The notes under the pieces: generated by a model
Database searches by the model: none
What the model saw: only the letters and a program-made list of their open reading frames with translations
What the model was told of the DNA's origin: nothing
NCBI RefSeq assembly: GCF_947501905.1
Contig: NZ_CANMXL010000002.1
Coordinates: 558,001 to 622,000 of the forward strand
Origin: an uncultured Winogradskyella sp.
GTDB lineage: Bacteria > Bacteroidota > Bacteroidia > Flavobacteriales > Flavobacteriaceae
Length of the DNA: 64,000 bases
Direction: 5' to 3'
Shown: in pieces, positions 56,975 through 64,000 of the stretch
Layout: every line of letters starts with the position of its first letter
Position numbering within the stretch: the stretch's first letter is position 1
Translations under genes and position numbers: made by a program

Positions 56975-58663
56975 ATGAAAAAACGGTTGTTGTTTGTTTT
57001 TTTTATTGTATTTCTAACAAATACTAACCTCTCTATTGGACAAAACATAAAACTTAAAGCTAGTGGCAAATCTAAAGCCGCTACAAAAGAAATAGATTCC
57101 GTTGGCTACGCAAAGCGTTTTCCAAATTATATCTCTCTAGAAACTGAAGTCTATGCCTTAAAAGAAAAGCTCATTCGTCGTGGCTTTATAGACACAGAAA
57201 TTAAAGAAATTATTAAACAAAATGATTCTCTTTTTAATGCAACATTATATATAGGACAAAGAATTAATGCTATCAAAGTCTTTTTTGGTTCTGAATTTAA
57301 CCTCAAATTACTTCAATTTTCCGAAGTTAAAATAGGTTCAAATTACTTTGAAGTTAATATCGAAAAACTTGAAACAACATTAGATATTCTAAATAAAAGG
57401 ATTGCTGAGCAAGGCGACCCGTTCTCTACCTTAAAACTTAAAAACATTAGAAAAGAAAATGAAGATTTAATTTCTGCAGATTTGCATATTGAAACAAATC
57501 AAAAAAGGCGTATTGACAAAATTGTTGTTAAAGGTTATGAGAGATTTCCGCAATCCTATATAAAGCGGTTTCTAAAGCTTAAAACTGGTCAATCATTTAA
57601 TCTTGAAGATATAAAAGCAAAAACCGAAAAGTTACAAGAATTACGTTTTGCAAAAGAGATTAAAGCGCCTGAAGTATTATTCACAAATGACTCTACTATA
57701 CTTTACTTATACACAGAAAAGACTAAGAGTAATAATTTTGATGGCTATTTAGGGTTTGGCACGAATGAGAATACTAATAGGATTGACTTTGATGGTTACA
57801 TAGATTTAAGACTAGTAAATAATCTAAACTTTGGAGAATCTTTGAGGCTCTTCTATAAAAGTGATGAGATAGATCAGCAGACTTTTGATGTAAAAATAAA
57901 TGCGCCTTATATATTTGGCTCTCCAATTGGACTAGATCTTGGATTAAATATCTTTAGAAAAGATTCTACGTTTTCAACTACCACACAGCAAGCACGGATA
58001 AGCTATCAGGTTAATGCTAATCACAGAATCAGCGCTGGCATAAAAGGTTCTGTTTCTAGTGATTTACTTGATACAAATTCTGCATCACTAGATGATTACA
58101 CCTCTAGCTATTATCAAATTGGTTACAATTATATTAAACCACAATATTATGACCCGTTATTTCCTATTAATTTTTGGTTTGATATCAATTCTAATTTTGG
58201 AAATAGAACACTAAATAATATTGAACAACGACAGACTGCATTTACACTAGAAACTTATAAAATCTTCAACCTCAATAACAGGAATAGTGTTTTCTTAAGA
58301 CTTACAGGCGCTTCTTTAAGTTCGGACAATTACTTAGATAATGAATTGTATCGTTTTGGAGGTATAAACTCAATAAGAGGTTTTGAAGAGAATAGTCTAG
58401 TTGCTAATCTATTTGGAGTCATAAATACTGAATACAGATACCGATTGAGTAATAGTATCTATATACACTCTGTTATTGATGCCGCATATTTTGAAAACGA
58501 TATTAGTGACACAAAAAATAAACTTTTTGGCTTCGGATTTGGTTTAGGTCTTTTAACCAAAGCGGGGCTATTTAAACTTAATTACTCTAGCGGCAAAACA
58601 GAAAATGTTCCTTTTAAATTATCAGATTCTAAAATTCATGTAAGTTTAACCGCTACATTTTAA
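56975..58663 (+). CDS. Omp85-superfamily outer-membrane protein (BamA/TamA-like)
   Basis: 562 residues from the ATG at 56975, where a signal peptide begins (MKKRLLFVFFIVFLTNTNL, ends SIGQ); the earlier in-frame ATG at 56828 lies in the rpsL promoter. POTRA-like domains about 40-240 (e.g. RRIDKIVVKGYERFPQSYIK) precede a C-terminal beta-barrel with the Omp85 motif GGINSIRGFEEN, whose IRGF pairs with the barrel lumen. It ends in Phe (VSLTATF). Smaller than BamA (about 800-900), so perhaps a TamA- or ShlB-type translocator. No secreted partner is adjacent. Confidence 0.83.
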   Translation: MKKRLLFVFFIVFLTNTNLSIGQNIKLKASGKSKAATKEIDSVGYAKRFPNYISLETEVYALKEKLIRRGFIDTEIKEIIKQNDSLFNATLYIGQRINAIKVFFGSEFNLKLLQFSEVKIGSNYFEVNIEKLETTLDILNKRIAEQGDPFSTLKLKNIRKENEDLISADLHIETNQKRRIDKIVVKGYERFPQSYIKRFLKLKTGQSFNLEDIKAKTEKLQELRFAKEIKAPEVLFTNDSTILYLYTEKTKSNNFDGYLGFGTNENTNRIDFDGYIDLRLVNNLNFGESLRLFYKSDEIDQQTFDVKINAPYIFGSPIGLDLGLNIFRKDSTFSTTTQQARISYQVNANHRISAGIKGSVSSDLLDTNSASLDDYTSSYYQIGYNYIKPQYYDPLFPINFWFDINSNFGNRTLNNIEQRQTAFTLETYKIFNLNNRNSVFLRLTGASLSSDNYLDNELYRFGGINSIRGFEENSLVANLFGVINTEYRYRLSNSIYIHSVIDAAYFENDISDTKNKLFGFGFGLGLLTKAGLFKLNYSSGKTENVPFKLSDSKIHVSLTATF

Positions 58664-58718
58664 CATACCAATTCTTCCTATCGTTATTTAGAAACTTAAA
58701 AAAATGTAAATAAATCAT

Positions 58719-58726
58719 TAAGTTTG
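58719..58726 (+). promoter_or_regulatory. -7 element of the arylsulfotransferase-like gene
   Basis: TAAGTTTG matches TAnnTTTG and ends 18 bases before the ATG at 58745. It covers the alternative TTG start at 58724, which is therefore rejected. Confidence 0.55.
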
Positions 58727-58744
58727 CGAAAAAAAGCGGCAACT

Positions 58745-60379
58745 ATGAAACGAACACTACTCTTTTACATTCTATTATTTTCGTTCATTACCTTAAATTC
58801 TCAGAATACCGTAGGTACAATATCTGTAACTACGGATGTCTATGATGGGTATACGCTATTTTCAACCCATACAAAAGCCCACTTACTAGATAATTGTGGG
58901 CAAGTTATAAACACTTGGTCAAGTACTTATTTACCAGGAAACTCAGTATACCTATTACCAAATGGTAATCTATTAAGAACAGGAAGGTTAGCTCAAGGAG
59001 CAAATCCAGTGGCATTGCCAGGAGCTGGAGGTGTGGTTGAGCTTTTTGATTGGGATGGCAATATACTTTGGACTTGGATAGATAGCTCCGAAACCTCAAG
59101 ACAGCATCATGATGTTTTTCCAATGCCTAATGGCAATGTACTAATTCTATCAGCAGATATAATGACTCAAGCAGAGGCAATTCAAGCAGGTAGAGATCCT
59201 TTACAGCTTTTAGATTCTGAATTATATAATGAAAGAATATATGAAGTAGAACCAGATGGGGCTACTGGCGGAACCATTGTTTGGGAATGGAATGTTAAAG
59301 ATCATTTAATTCAAGATTTTGATCCTGACCCTAGTATAGATAATTTTGGTGTAGTTGCAGATAATCCTGGAAAAATTGATATTAATTTTTTAAATGGTTT
59401 TGATGCTGAAAACAATTGGTTACATATTAATGCTATACAATATGACGAAGAATTCGATCAGATTATTATTAGCTCTCGTAGAATGAGTGAAATATGGGCA
59501 ATTGACCATAGCATAACTACTGCTCAAGCTGCTGGTGTAGCTGGTGACTTGTTATATAGGTGGGGAAATCCACAAGCATATGATCAAGGAACTGCAGCTG
59601 ATCGACAGCTATTTGGGCAACACACACCTCATTATATTCCTTCAGGATTACCTAATGCAAGAAAAATTATGTTATTTAATAATGGGTTTGGAAGAGCGCC
59701 AGAATACTCTGAAGTTGTAATTATCGATCCACCAGTAGACATAAATGGAAATTACACTTACACTCCAGGTACTGCATACGGACCTACAAATACATTTTTT
59801 AGATATCCAGAAACTGCTCCAACTTCTAATTCAGAATTTTACTCTGCTATAATTAGTAGTGCCAGACAACTACCCAATGGAAATATATTAGTATGTGAAG
59901 GTAGAGAAGCGTTCTTTTTTGAGTTAGATACCAATAATAATATTGTATGGGAGTATGCTTCTCCTATAAGTAATGCTGATGGAACAGTTTATGATCAAGG
60001 CGACCCAATACCACCAAACAACTTTGCATTCAGAGCCACAAAATATAGCACAACTTATTCAGCTTTTGATGGTCGTGATTTAACACCAGGTGTTCCACTA
60101 GAAAATAATCCAGATATATCATCATGCCTTAGCACACTTAGTGATAATAATTTTGAAATTACAAACGTAACACTTTATCCAAACCCTATACAAGACTTCC
60201 TAAACATTGAAGCTAACATTAATATAGAAAAGATTGAGTTTTACAATATTTCTGGCGCTAAAATTCTTGAGTCTTCTAAAACCAATAATATTGATGTTTC
60301 ATCAATAGAAAAAGGGATATACTTTGCTAAGATATATAGCGGAGAAACATCAATTAGTAAAAAAATAATTAAACAATAA
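58745..60379 (+). CDS. Secreted arylsulfotransferase-like beta-propeller with T9SS sorting domain
   Basis: 544 residues from the ATG at 58745. Signal peptide ends TLNSQ. The main domain is a PQQ/propeller-like repeat with alternating W-D/N-G-N motifs (LFDWDGNILWTW, SRQHHDVFPMPNGNVLIL, ENNWLHINAIQYDEEFDQII, QHTPHYIPSGLPNARK), as in the arylsulfotransferase (ASST) family of PF05935/PF14269; the HH and H positions are candidate active-site residues. The C-terminus is a type A T9SS sorting domain (VTLYPNPIQDFLNIEANINI ... KKIIKQ). Surface or secreted location follows. The substrate is unknown, and the catalytic His is not proven. Confidence 0.82.
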   Translation: MKRTLLFYILLFSFITLNSQNTVGTISVTTDVYDGYTLFSTHTKAHLLDNCGQVINTWSSTYLPGNSVYLLPNGNLLRTGRLAQGANPVALPGAGGVVELFDWDGNILWTWIDSSETSRQHHDVFPMPNGNVLILSADIMTQAEAIQAGRDPLQLLDSELYNERIYEVEPDGATGGTIVWEWNVKDHLIQDFDPDPSIDNFGVVADNPGKIDINFLNGFDAENNWLHINAIQYDEEFDQIIISSRRMSEIWAIDHSITTAQAAGVAGDLLYRWGNPQAYDQGTAADRQLFGQHTPHYIPSGLPNARKIMLFNNGFGRAPEYSEVVIIDPPVDINGNYTYTPGTAYGPTNTFFRYPETAPTSNSEFYSAIISSARQLPNGNILVCEGREAFFFELDTNNNIVWEYASPISNADGTVYDQGDPIPPNNFAFRATKYSTTYSAFDGRDLTPGVPLENNPDISSCLSTLSDNNFEITNVTLYPNPIQDFLNIEANINIEKIEFYNISGAKILESSKTNNIDVSSIEKGIYFAKIYSGETSISKKIIKQ

Positions 60380-60398
60380 TTAATAACTAATTATTACA

Positions 60399-60427
60399 AA
60401 CCACTCCTTAATGGGGTGGTTTTTTTT
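60399..60427 (+). terminator. Terminator of the arylsulfotransferase-like gene
   Basis: AACCACTCC-TTAAT-GGGGTGGTT with one wobble pair, followed by a T run. The T run merges with the -7 element of rlmB. Confidence 0.85.
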
Positions 60428-60434
60428 ATTTTTG
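60427..60434 (+). promoter_or_regulatory. -7 element abutting the rlmB start
   Basis: TATTTTTG matches TAnnTTTG and ends four bases before the rlmB ATG, overlapping the upstream terminator's T run. Implies a near-leaderless transcript. Confidence 0.5.
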
Positions 60435-60438
60435 CAAA

Positions 60439-61173
60439 ATGAAAAACGAAACAACTGTATTTGGATTACGCGCAATAATTGAAGCTATAAATTCTGGCGA
60501 ACAAATTGATAAAATTTTTCTTCAGAAAGGGATGCGAGGTGAACTTTTTCAGGAGCTTGAACAAGTTATACGCCAAGCAAGAATAAATGCTTCATATGTA
60601 CCAATTGAAAAGTTGAATCGTTTATCTAAAGGCAACCATCAAGGTGCTGTTGCTCAAATATCACCAGTGGCTTTTCATGATATAGAAGATTTAGTTATCA
60701 ATACTATTGAATCTGGAAAAACACCATTATTTCTTCTATTGGACCAATTAAGTGATGTTCGTAATTTTGGCGCTATTGTTCGTACCGCAGAATGCACTGG
60801 TGTTTCAGGAATAATTATTCAGAAAAAAGGTGGAGCTCCAATAAATGGTGATGCTATTAAAACTAGTGCTGGAGCTGTATTTAAAATTCCTATTTGTAAA
60901 GTAGACCACATTAAAGACGCTGTATTTCATATGCAAGCTTCCGGTATAAAAGTTATTGCTGCAACCGAAAAAGCTAAAAATTTTATTTATAATGTTTCCT
61001 TAAATGAACCTTGTGCAATTATTATGGGTTCTGAAGGTCGTGGTATTAATCCTTCCGTTTTAAAAGCAGCCGATGAACAAGCCAAACTTCCAATCTTAGG
61101 AGATATAGAATCTCTTAATGTATCTGTAGCTTGTGGTGCTTTCTTATATGAAGCCGTTAGACAACGCCAATAA
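60439..61173 (+). CDS. rlmB: 23S rRNA (guanosine-2'-O-)-methyltransferase, TrmH/SPOUT family
   Basis: 244 residues. N-terminal substrate-binding domain (ETTVFGLRAIIEAI, then KGNHQGAVAQISP) and a SPOUT knot domain with LLDQLSDVRNFGAIVRTAEC, IIMGSEGRGINPSVLKAAD and IPILGDIESLNVSVACG-like block (LGDIESLNVSVACGAFLYE). RlmB methylates G2251 in the P loop of 23S rRNA in E. coli; TrmH-type tRNA methylation is the alternative. Its -7 element abuts the start codon. Confidence 0.92.
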   Translation: MKNETTVFGLRAIIEAINSGEQIDKIFLQKGMRGELFQELEQVIRQARINASYVPIEKLNRLSKGNHQGAVAQISPVAFHDIEDLVINTIESGKTPLFLLLDQLSDVRNFGAIVRTAECTGVSGIIIQKKGGAPINGDAIKTSAGAVFKIPICKVDHIKDAVFHMQASGIKVIAATEKAKNFIYNVSLNEPCAIIMGSEGRGINPSVLKAADEQAKLPILGDIESLNVSVACGAFLYEAVRQRQ

Positions 61174-61178
61174 AGTAA

Positions 61179-61904
61179 TCATTCTTCTTCTTTATTTTTA
61201 AAAGTATATTTTATTTCAATTTCAGGTTTAGGTATTTCATCCTCGAGAATTTCAATAAAATTACCATTTTCATCAAAATGTTTCATAAACGGGTCATCGG
61301 CTTCATTATATGTCTCAGTTTCCCAAATATATCTTTCAGGCTTAGCGATATGACTTCTAAACAATAGTGCAAAAACAAAACCTGTAATAAGGCCACCTAA
61401 ATGCCCTTCCCATGACATACCTTCTTTTATAGGAAATATGTACCAGATCGTACTACCATACAAAAAAATGATAATTAATGACAATGCAATTAACCTATAG
61501 TGTTTTGCAAAAATACCTTTGAAGAAGATAAAGCTCACTAGCAGATAAATTACACCACTAGCTCCTATATGATTGCCTGATTTACCAATAAGCCAAGTCA
61601 AAAAGCCCGAAACTATAACACCAAAAAACAATACTCGCCATGCTATTTTATTGTAAAAGTAAAATAACGCCATTGACAAGACTAAAAGCGGAATAGAGTT
61701 ATTATATAAATGACTTAAACTTGAGTGTAGAAATGGGCTTGTAAATATCCCAAAAAGACCTTCAGGCTTATTAGGATATATACCAAAATGTCTTATGCCA
61801 GAATCGATACGAACCTGATACCAAAACACCAACCAAATAGAAAAAACTAATAGTAATGGATAGACTATTACTGAGGTTGAATATTTAAATTGCTGCTGGC
61901 TCAT
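61179..61904 (-). CDS. Rhomboid-family intramembrane serine protease
   Basis: 241 residues from the ATG at 61904; the TTG two codons earlier is within the -7 element. About six or seven transmembrane segments; the catalytic Ser is in GASGVIYLLVSF and the His in EGHLGGLITGF, the rhomboid pair. HxxxN-type HSSLSHLYNNSIPLL is also present. The ~50-residue C-terminal tail is cytosolic and acidic. It would cleave membrane-spanning substrates within the bilayer. Convergent with rlmB (5-base gap). Confidence 0.88.
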   Translation of the reverse strand: MSQQQFKYSTSVIVYPLLLVFSIWLVFWYQVRIDSGIRHFGIYPNKPEGLFGIFTSPFLHSSLSHLYNNSIPLLVLSMALFYFYNKIAWRVLFFGVIVSGFLTWLIGKSGNHIGASGVIYLLVSFIFFKGIFAKHYRLIALSLIIIFLYGSTIWYIFPIKEGMSWEGHLGGLITGFVFALLFRSHIAKPERYIWETETYNEADDPFMKHFDENGNFIEILEDEIPKPEIEIKYTFKNKEEE

Positions 61905-61907
61905 ACA

Positions 61908-61915
61908 CAAATTTA
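61908..61915 (-). promoter_or_regulatory. -7 element abutting the rhomboid gene start
   Basis: TAAATTTG on the minus strand ends three bases before the ATG at 61904, implying a near-leaderless transcript. Confidence 0.5.
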
Positions 61916-61990
61916 ATAGTAGTTTGTCAAAATTCTAGCCAAGTCGTGTTTTAATGAAATATTGTCACACTGATTTTGTAATTTTAACCT

Positions 61991-63268
61991 ATGAATATTC
62001 CTTTAGCAGAACGTTTACGTCCTAAAACGCTTAATGATTATATTAGTCAGACACATTTGGTCGGAAAAGATGGCGCGCTCTTTCAGCAAATAAAAAGTGG
62101 TGTTATACCATCTCTTATTTTATGGGGGCCACCAGGTATAGGCAAAACTACTTTAGCCAATATTATTGCAAATGAATCTGAACGTCCATTTTTTAAATTA
62201 AGTGCCATTAATTCTGGTGTCAAGGATATTCGCGAAGTCATTGATAAGGCAAAAAAAAGTGGTGGACTATTTACGGCTAAGAACCCTATTTTGTTTATTG
62301 ATGAAATCCATAGATTTAGTAAATCACAACAAGACTCTTTATTAGAGGCTGTTGAAAAGGGTTGGGTGACATTAATTGGTGCTACAACAGAAAACCCAAG
62401 TTTTGAGGTTATTCCTGCCCTACTTTCTCGTTGTCAAGTTTATATTCTAAATTCTTTTAGCAAAGAAGATTTAGAAGCCTTATTAACACGTGCAATGAAT
62501 GAAGACGAATTACTCTCAAAAAAGAAAATAAAACTCAAGGAAACTGAAGCTCTGCTTAGGCTTTCTGGTGGAGATGCCAGAAAATTACTTAATATTTTTG
62601 AGCTCATAGTCACATCATACGACCAAGATAAGATTACAATTACTAATGCCGCTGTTTTAAAGCAAGTACAAACTAATACTGCACGTTACGATAAAACTGG
62701 AGAACAGCATTACGATATTATTTCGGCATTTATAAAATCTATAAGAGGTAGCGACCCAAATGCTGCTGTATACTACCTTGCCAGAATGATTGAAGGTGGT
62801 GAGGATGTAAAATTTATTGCTCGTAGATTGTTAATCTTAGCTAGTGAAGATGTTGGCAATGCCAATCCAACTGCTTTGGTTATTGCTAATAATACATTTC
62901 AAGCTGTATCTGTTATTGGCAATCCAGAATCTAGAATAATTCTGAGTCAATGCACTACATATCTAGCAAGTTCTCCAAAAAGTAATGCTGCTTACCAAGC
63001 CATAGGTAAAGCACAACAATTAGTTAAAGAAACTGGCGACTTATCTGTACCATTATCTATTAGAAATGCGCCTACAAAACTCATGAAAGAGATTGGATAT
63101 GGAGATAACTATAAATATTCCCACAACTACGAAAATAACTTTGCAGATCAAGAGTTTTTACCCAAAGAAATCAGTAATACCAAATTATATGACCCAGGCA
63201 ATAATGCAAGAGAAAATGCTCAACGTCAATTTTTAAAACAACTCTGGAAAAAAAAATACGGTTATTAA
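61991..63268 (+). CDS. rarA: Replication-associated recombination protein RarA (MgsA)
   Basis: 425 residues, clamp-loader-type AAA+ ATPase acting at stalled forks. N-terminal PLAERLRPKTLNDYISQTHL, Walker A LWGPPGIGKTTLANII, Walker B NPILFIDEIHRF, sensor 1 IGATTENPSFEV, and the RarA-specific C-terminal region (HYDIISAFIKSIRGSDPNAA, YLARMIEGGEDVKFIARRLL). Its end overlaps the convergent coiled-coil gene by 4 bases. Confidence 0.96.
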   Translation: MNIPLAERLRPKTLNDYISQTHLVGKDGALFQQIKSGVIPSLILWGPPGIGKTTLANIIANESERPFFKLSAINSGVKDIREVIDKAKKSGGLFTAKNPILFIDEIHRFSKSQQDSLLEAVEKGWVTLIGATTENPSFEVIPALLSRCQVYILNSFSKEDLEALLTRAMNEDELLSKKKIKLKETEALLRLSGGDARKLLNIFELIVTSYDQDKITITNAAVLKQVQTNTARYDKTGEQHYDIISAFIKSIRGSDPNAAVYYLARMIEGGEDVKFIARRLLILASEDVGNANPTALVIANNTFQAVSVIGNPESRIILSQCTTYLASSPKSNAAYQAIGKAQQLVKETGDLSVPLSIRNAPTKLMKEIGYGDNYKYSHNYENNFADQEFLPKEISNTKLYDPGNNARENAQRQFLKQLWKKKYGY

Positions 63269-63999
63269 AATTTAATATTCAGTTCTTTTTTAGTGTCGTT
63301 TTCTGAATAAAACCATTTATCGCCTTCTTTAAAAACAATAGCATTTTTACCTTTTACTGTATACACATTAGGAGCTGCAGTTTTAAAAAGTTCCATTTCT
63401 ATTTCTTCTGAATTAGCATTTACTAATTGATAACCGTTTTGAGTGATTTTAGCCAAAAAAGCTGATGAATTATTAGCTTTTTCTACTTCTGCTTTTTTGA
63501 TTGCTTCTTCCTCTACCTTTGCCTTTTCTATTTCTGCTTTTTTTAGAGCCTCTTCTTTTTGCCTTTTTAAATCCTCTACTTCCTTCTTCAGTTTTTCAAC
63601 TTCTGCCTTGGCTTTCTCAGCTTCTTTATTACTTTCTTTAATGTTTTCTAACTTGGTTTGTATTTCAGATTCTTTTTCTAAAGCAACTTTAGAAGAAGCA
63701 TCGTACTTATAATTTAAAAATGCAATACTTTTAAATGCTTGCTTTATGACTTCTGGATAAGCTTTACTGTATTCTTTTATTTTTGTTTGGCCAACATCTG
63801 ATAAAAAAATAAGCTCCCCATAACAATCCTTTAATTCAATCTGAACCTTACTTTTAAATACGCCAGGCACTTTAACCAAGTTTGCATATATCCCTAAACA
63901 TCTGTCTTTAAATAAATCTTCAGGTAAATTTTCCTCATCGAAATACACCATAAATCCTTCATTTTTAAACAAGTGACGAAGCAAAGTACTCGTTCTATA
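63265..63999 (-). CDS. Coiled-coil protein of unknown function (5' end outside the window)
   Basis: The minus-strand frame stays open through the TTG at 63984 to the right edge (YRTSTLLRHLFKNEGF...), so this is only the C-terminal ~245 residues. It begins in a compact domain (VYFDEENLPEDLFKDRCLGI, VQIELKDCYGELIFLSD), then has a coiled coil about 100-170 of the visible part (KAKAEVEKLKKEVEDLKRQK and similar A/E/K heptads), then a small C-terminal domain (ITQNGYQLVNANSEEIEMEL). A signal peptide may lie upstream. I recall homologous flavobacterial proteins but no assigned function. Confidence 0.75.
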   Translation of the reverse strand, partial: YRTSTLLRHLFKNEGFMVYFDEENLPEDLFKDRCLGIYANLVKVPGVFKSKVQIELKDCYGELIFLSDVGQTKIKEYSKAYPEVIKQAFKSIAFLNYKYDASSKVALEKESEIQTKLENIKESNKEAEKAKAEVEKLKKEVEDLKRQKEEALKKAEIEKAKVEEEAIKKAEVEKANNSSAFLAKITQNGYQLVNANSEEIEMELFKTAAPNVYTVKGKNAIVFKEGDKWFYSENDTKKELNIKF

Positions 64000-64000
64000 T

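Overview
The window is chromosomal DNA from a marine-type member of the Flavobacteriaceae (Bacteroidota). The evidence is: strongly AT-rich sequence; Bacteroidota-type promoter elements (TAnnTTTG at -7); A-rich leaders instead of Shine-Dalgarno sites; two secreted proteins ending in type IX secretion (T9SS) sorting domains; an ECF sigma / FecR / STN-TonB receptor cassette; and a str-S10-spc-alpha ribosomal cluster with no tuf gene between fusA and rpsJ. Genus cannot be fixed from this sequence alone (Winogradskyella/Psychroserpens-like relatives would fit).

Layout. 0-4.5 kb: tail of a LytTR regulator, small enzymes, and ffh-folD-membrane protein on the minus strand. 4.6-10.8 kb: a signalling locus in which an ECF sigma factor, a FecR-type anti-sigma factor and an STN-TonB receptor read rightwards and a 758-residue modular surface lipoprotein reads leftwards. 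The lipoprotein and fecR share an identically spaced promoter-like element, so the lipoprotein is probably in the same regulon. 11-20 kb: a DinB-like enzyme, argS, a TPR histidine kinase, a CpeT-like lipoprotein, a CtlX-type hydrolase, an M14 peptidase and a NUDIX hydrolase. 20.5-27.2 kb: pyrE, birA, rsfS-ftsH and a phospholipid operon (LUD protein, cdsA, psd, acyl-CoA-binding protein).

27.3-30.4 kb is the accessory part. It holds a 664-residue STAND-like P-loop ATPase with a possible HEPN C-terminus (defence-like), then a 223-residue cytosolic protein that reads as a member of the green fluorescent protein (GFP) beta-barrel family, in a bacterium. The chromophore position reads Val-Met-Gly instead of X-Tyr-Gly, while the family's Arg and a plausible catalytic Glu are kept. 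The GFP-like gene has its own palindromic operator candidate and terminator. It lies between an intact guanidino-modifying (arginine deiminase fold) hydrolase gene and a 60-bp divergent second copy of that gene's 3' end, which looks like an insertion scar. I regard this as the most interesting part of the window.

30.4-39.3 kb: that hydrolase, gltA, a large reprolysin-like T9SS metallopeptidase, eno and carA. 39.4-56.8 kb: 32 translation and secretion genes from rplQ back to rpsL, all on the minus strand, from a clear promoter upstream of rpsL. They are interrupted by a 15-bp-stem hairpin between rpsJ and rplC and an inverted repeat plus internal promoter between rpsK and rpsD. The small genes rpmJ and rpmD are present. 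56.9-64 kb: an Omp85-like outer-membrane protein, an arylsulfotransferase-like T9SS protein, rlmB, a rhomboid protease, rarA, and the C-terminal part of a coiled-coil protein that runs off the right edge.

No tRNA, rRNA, CRISPR array, transposase or phage gene was recognised. Family assignments come from reading the translated sequences and remembered family signatures; no database search was run.
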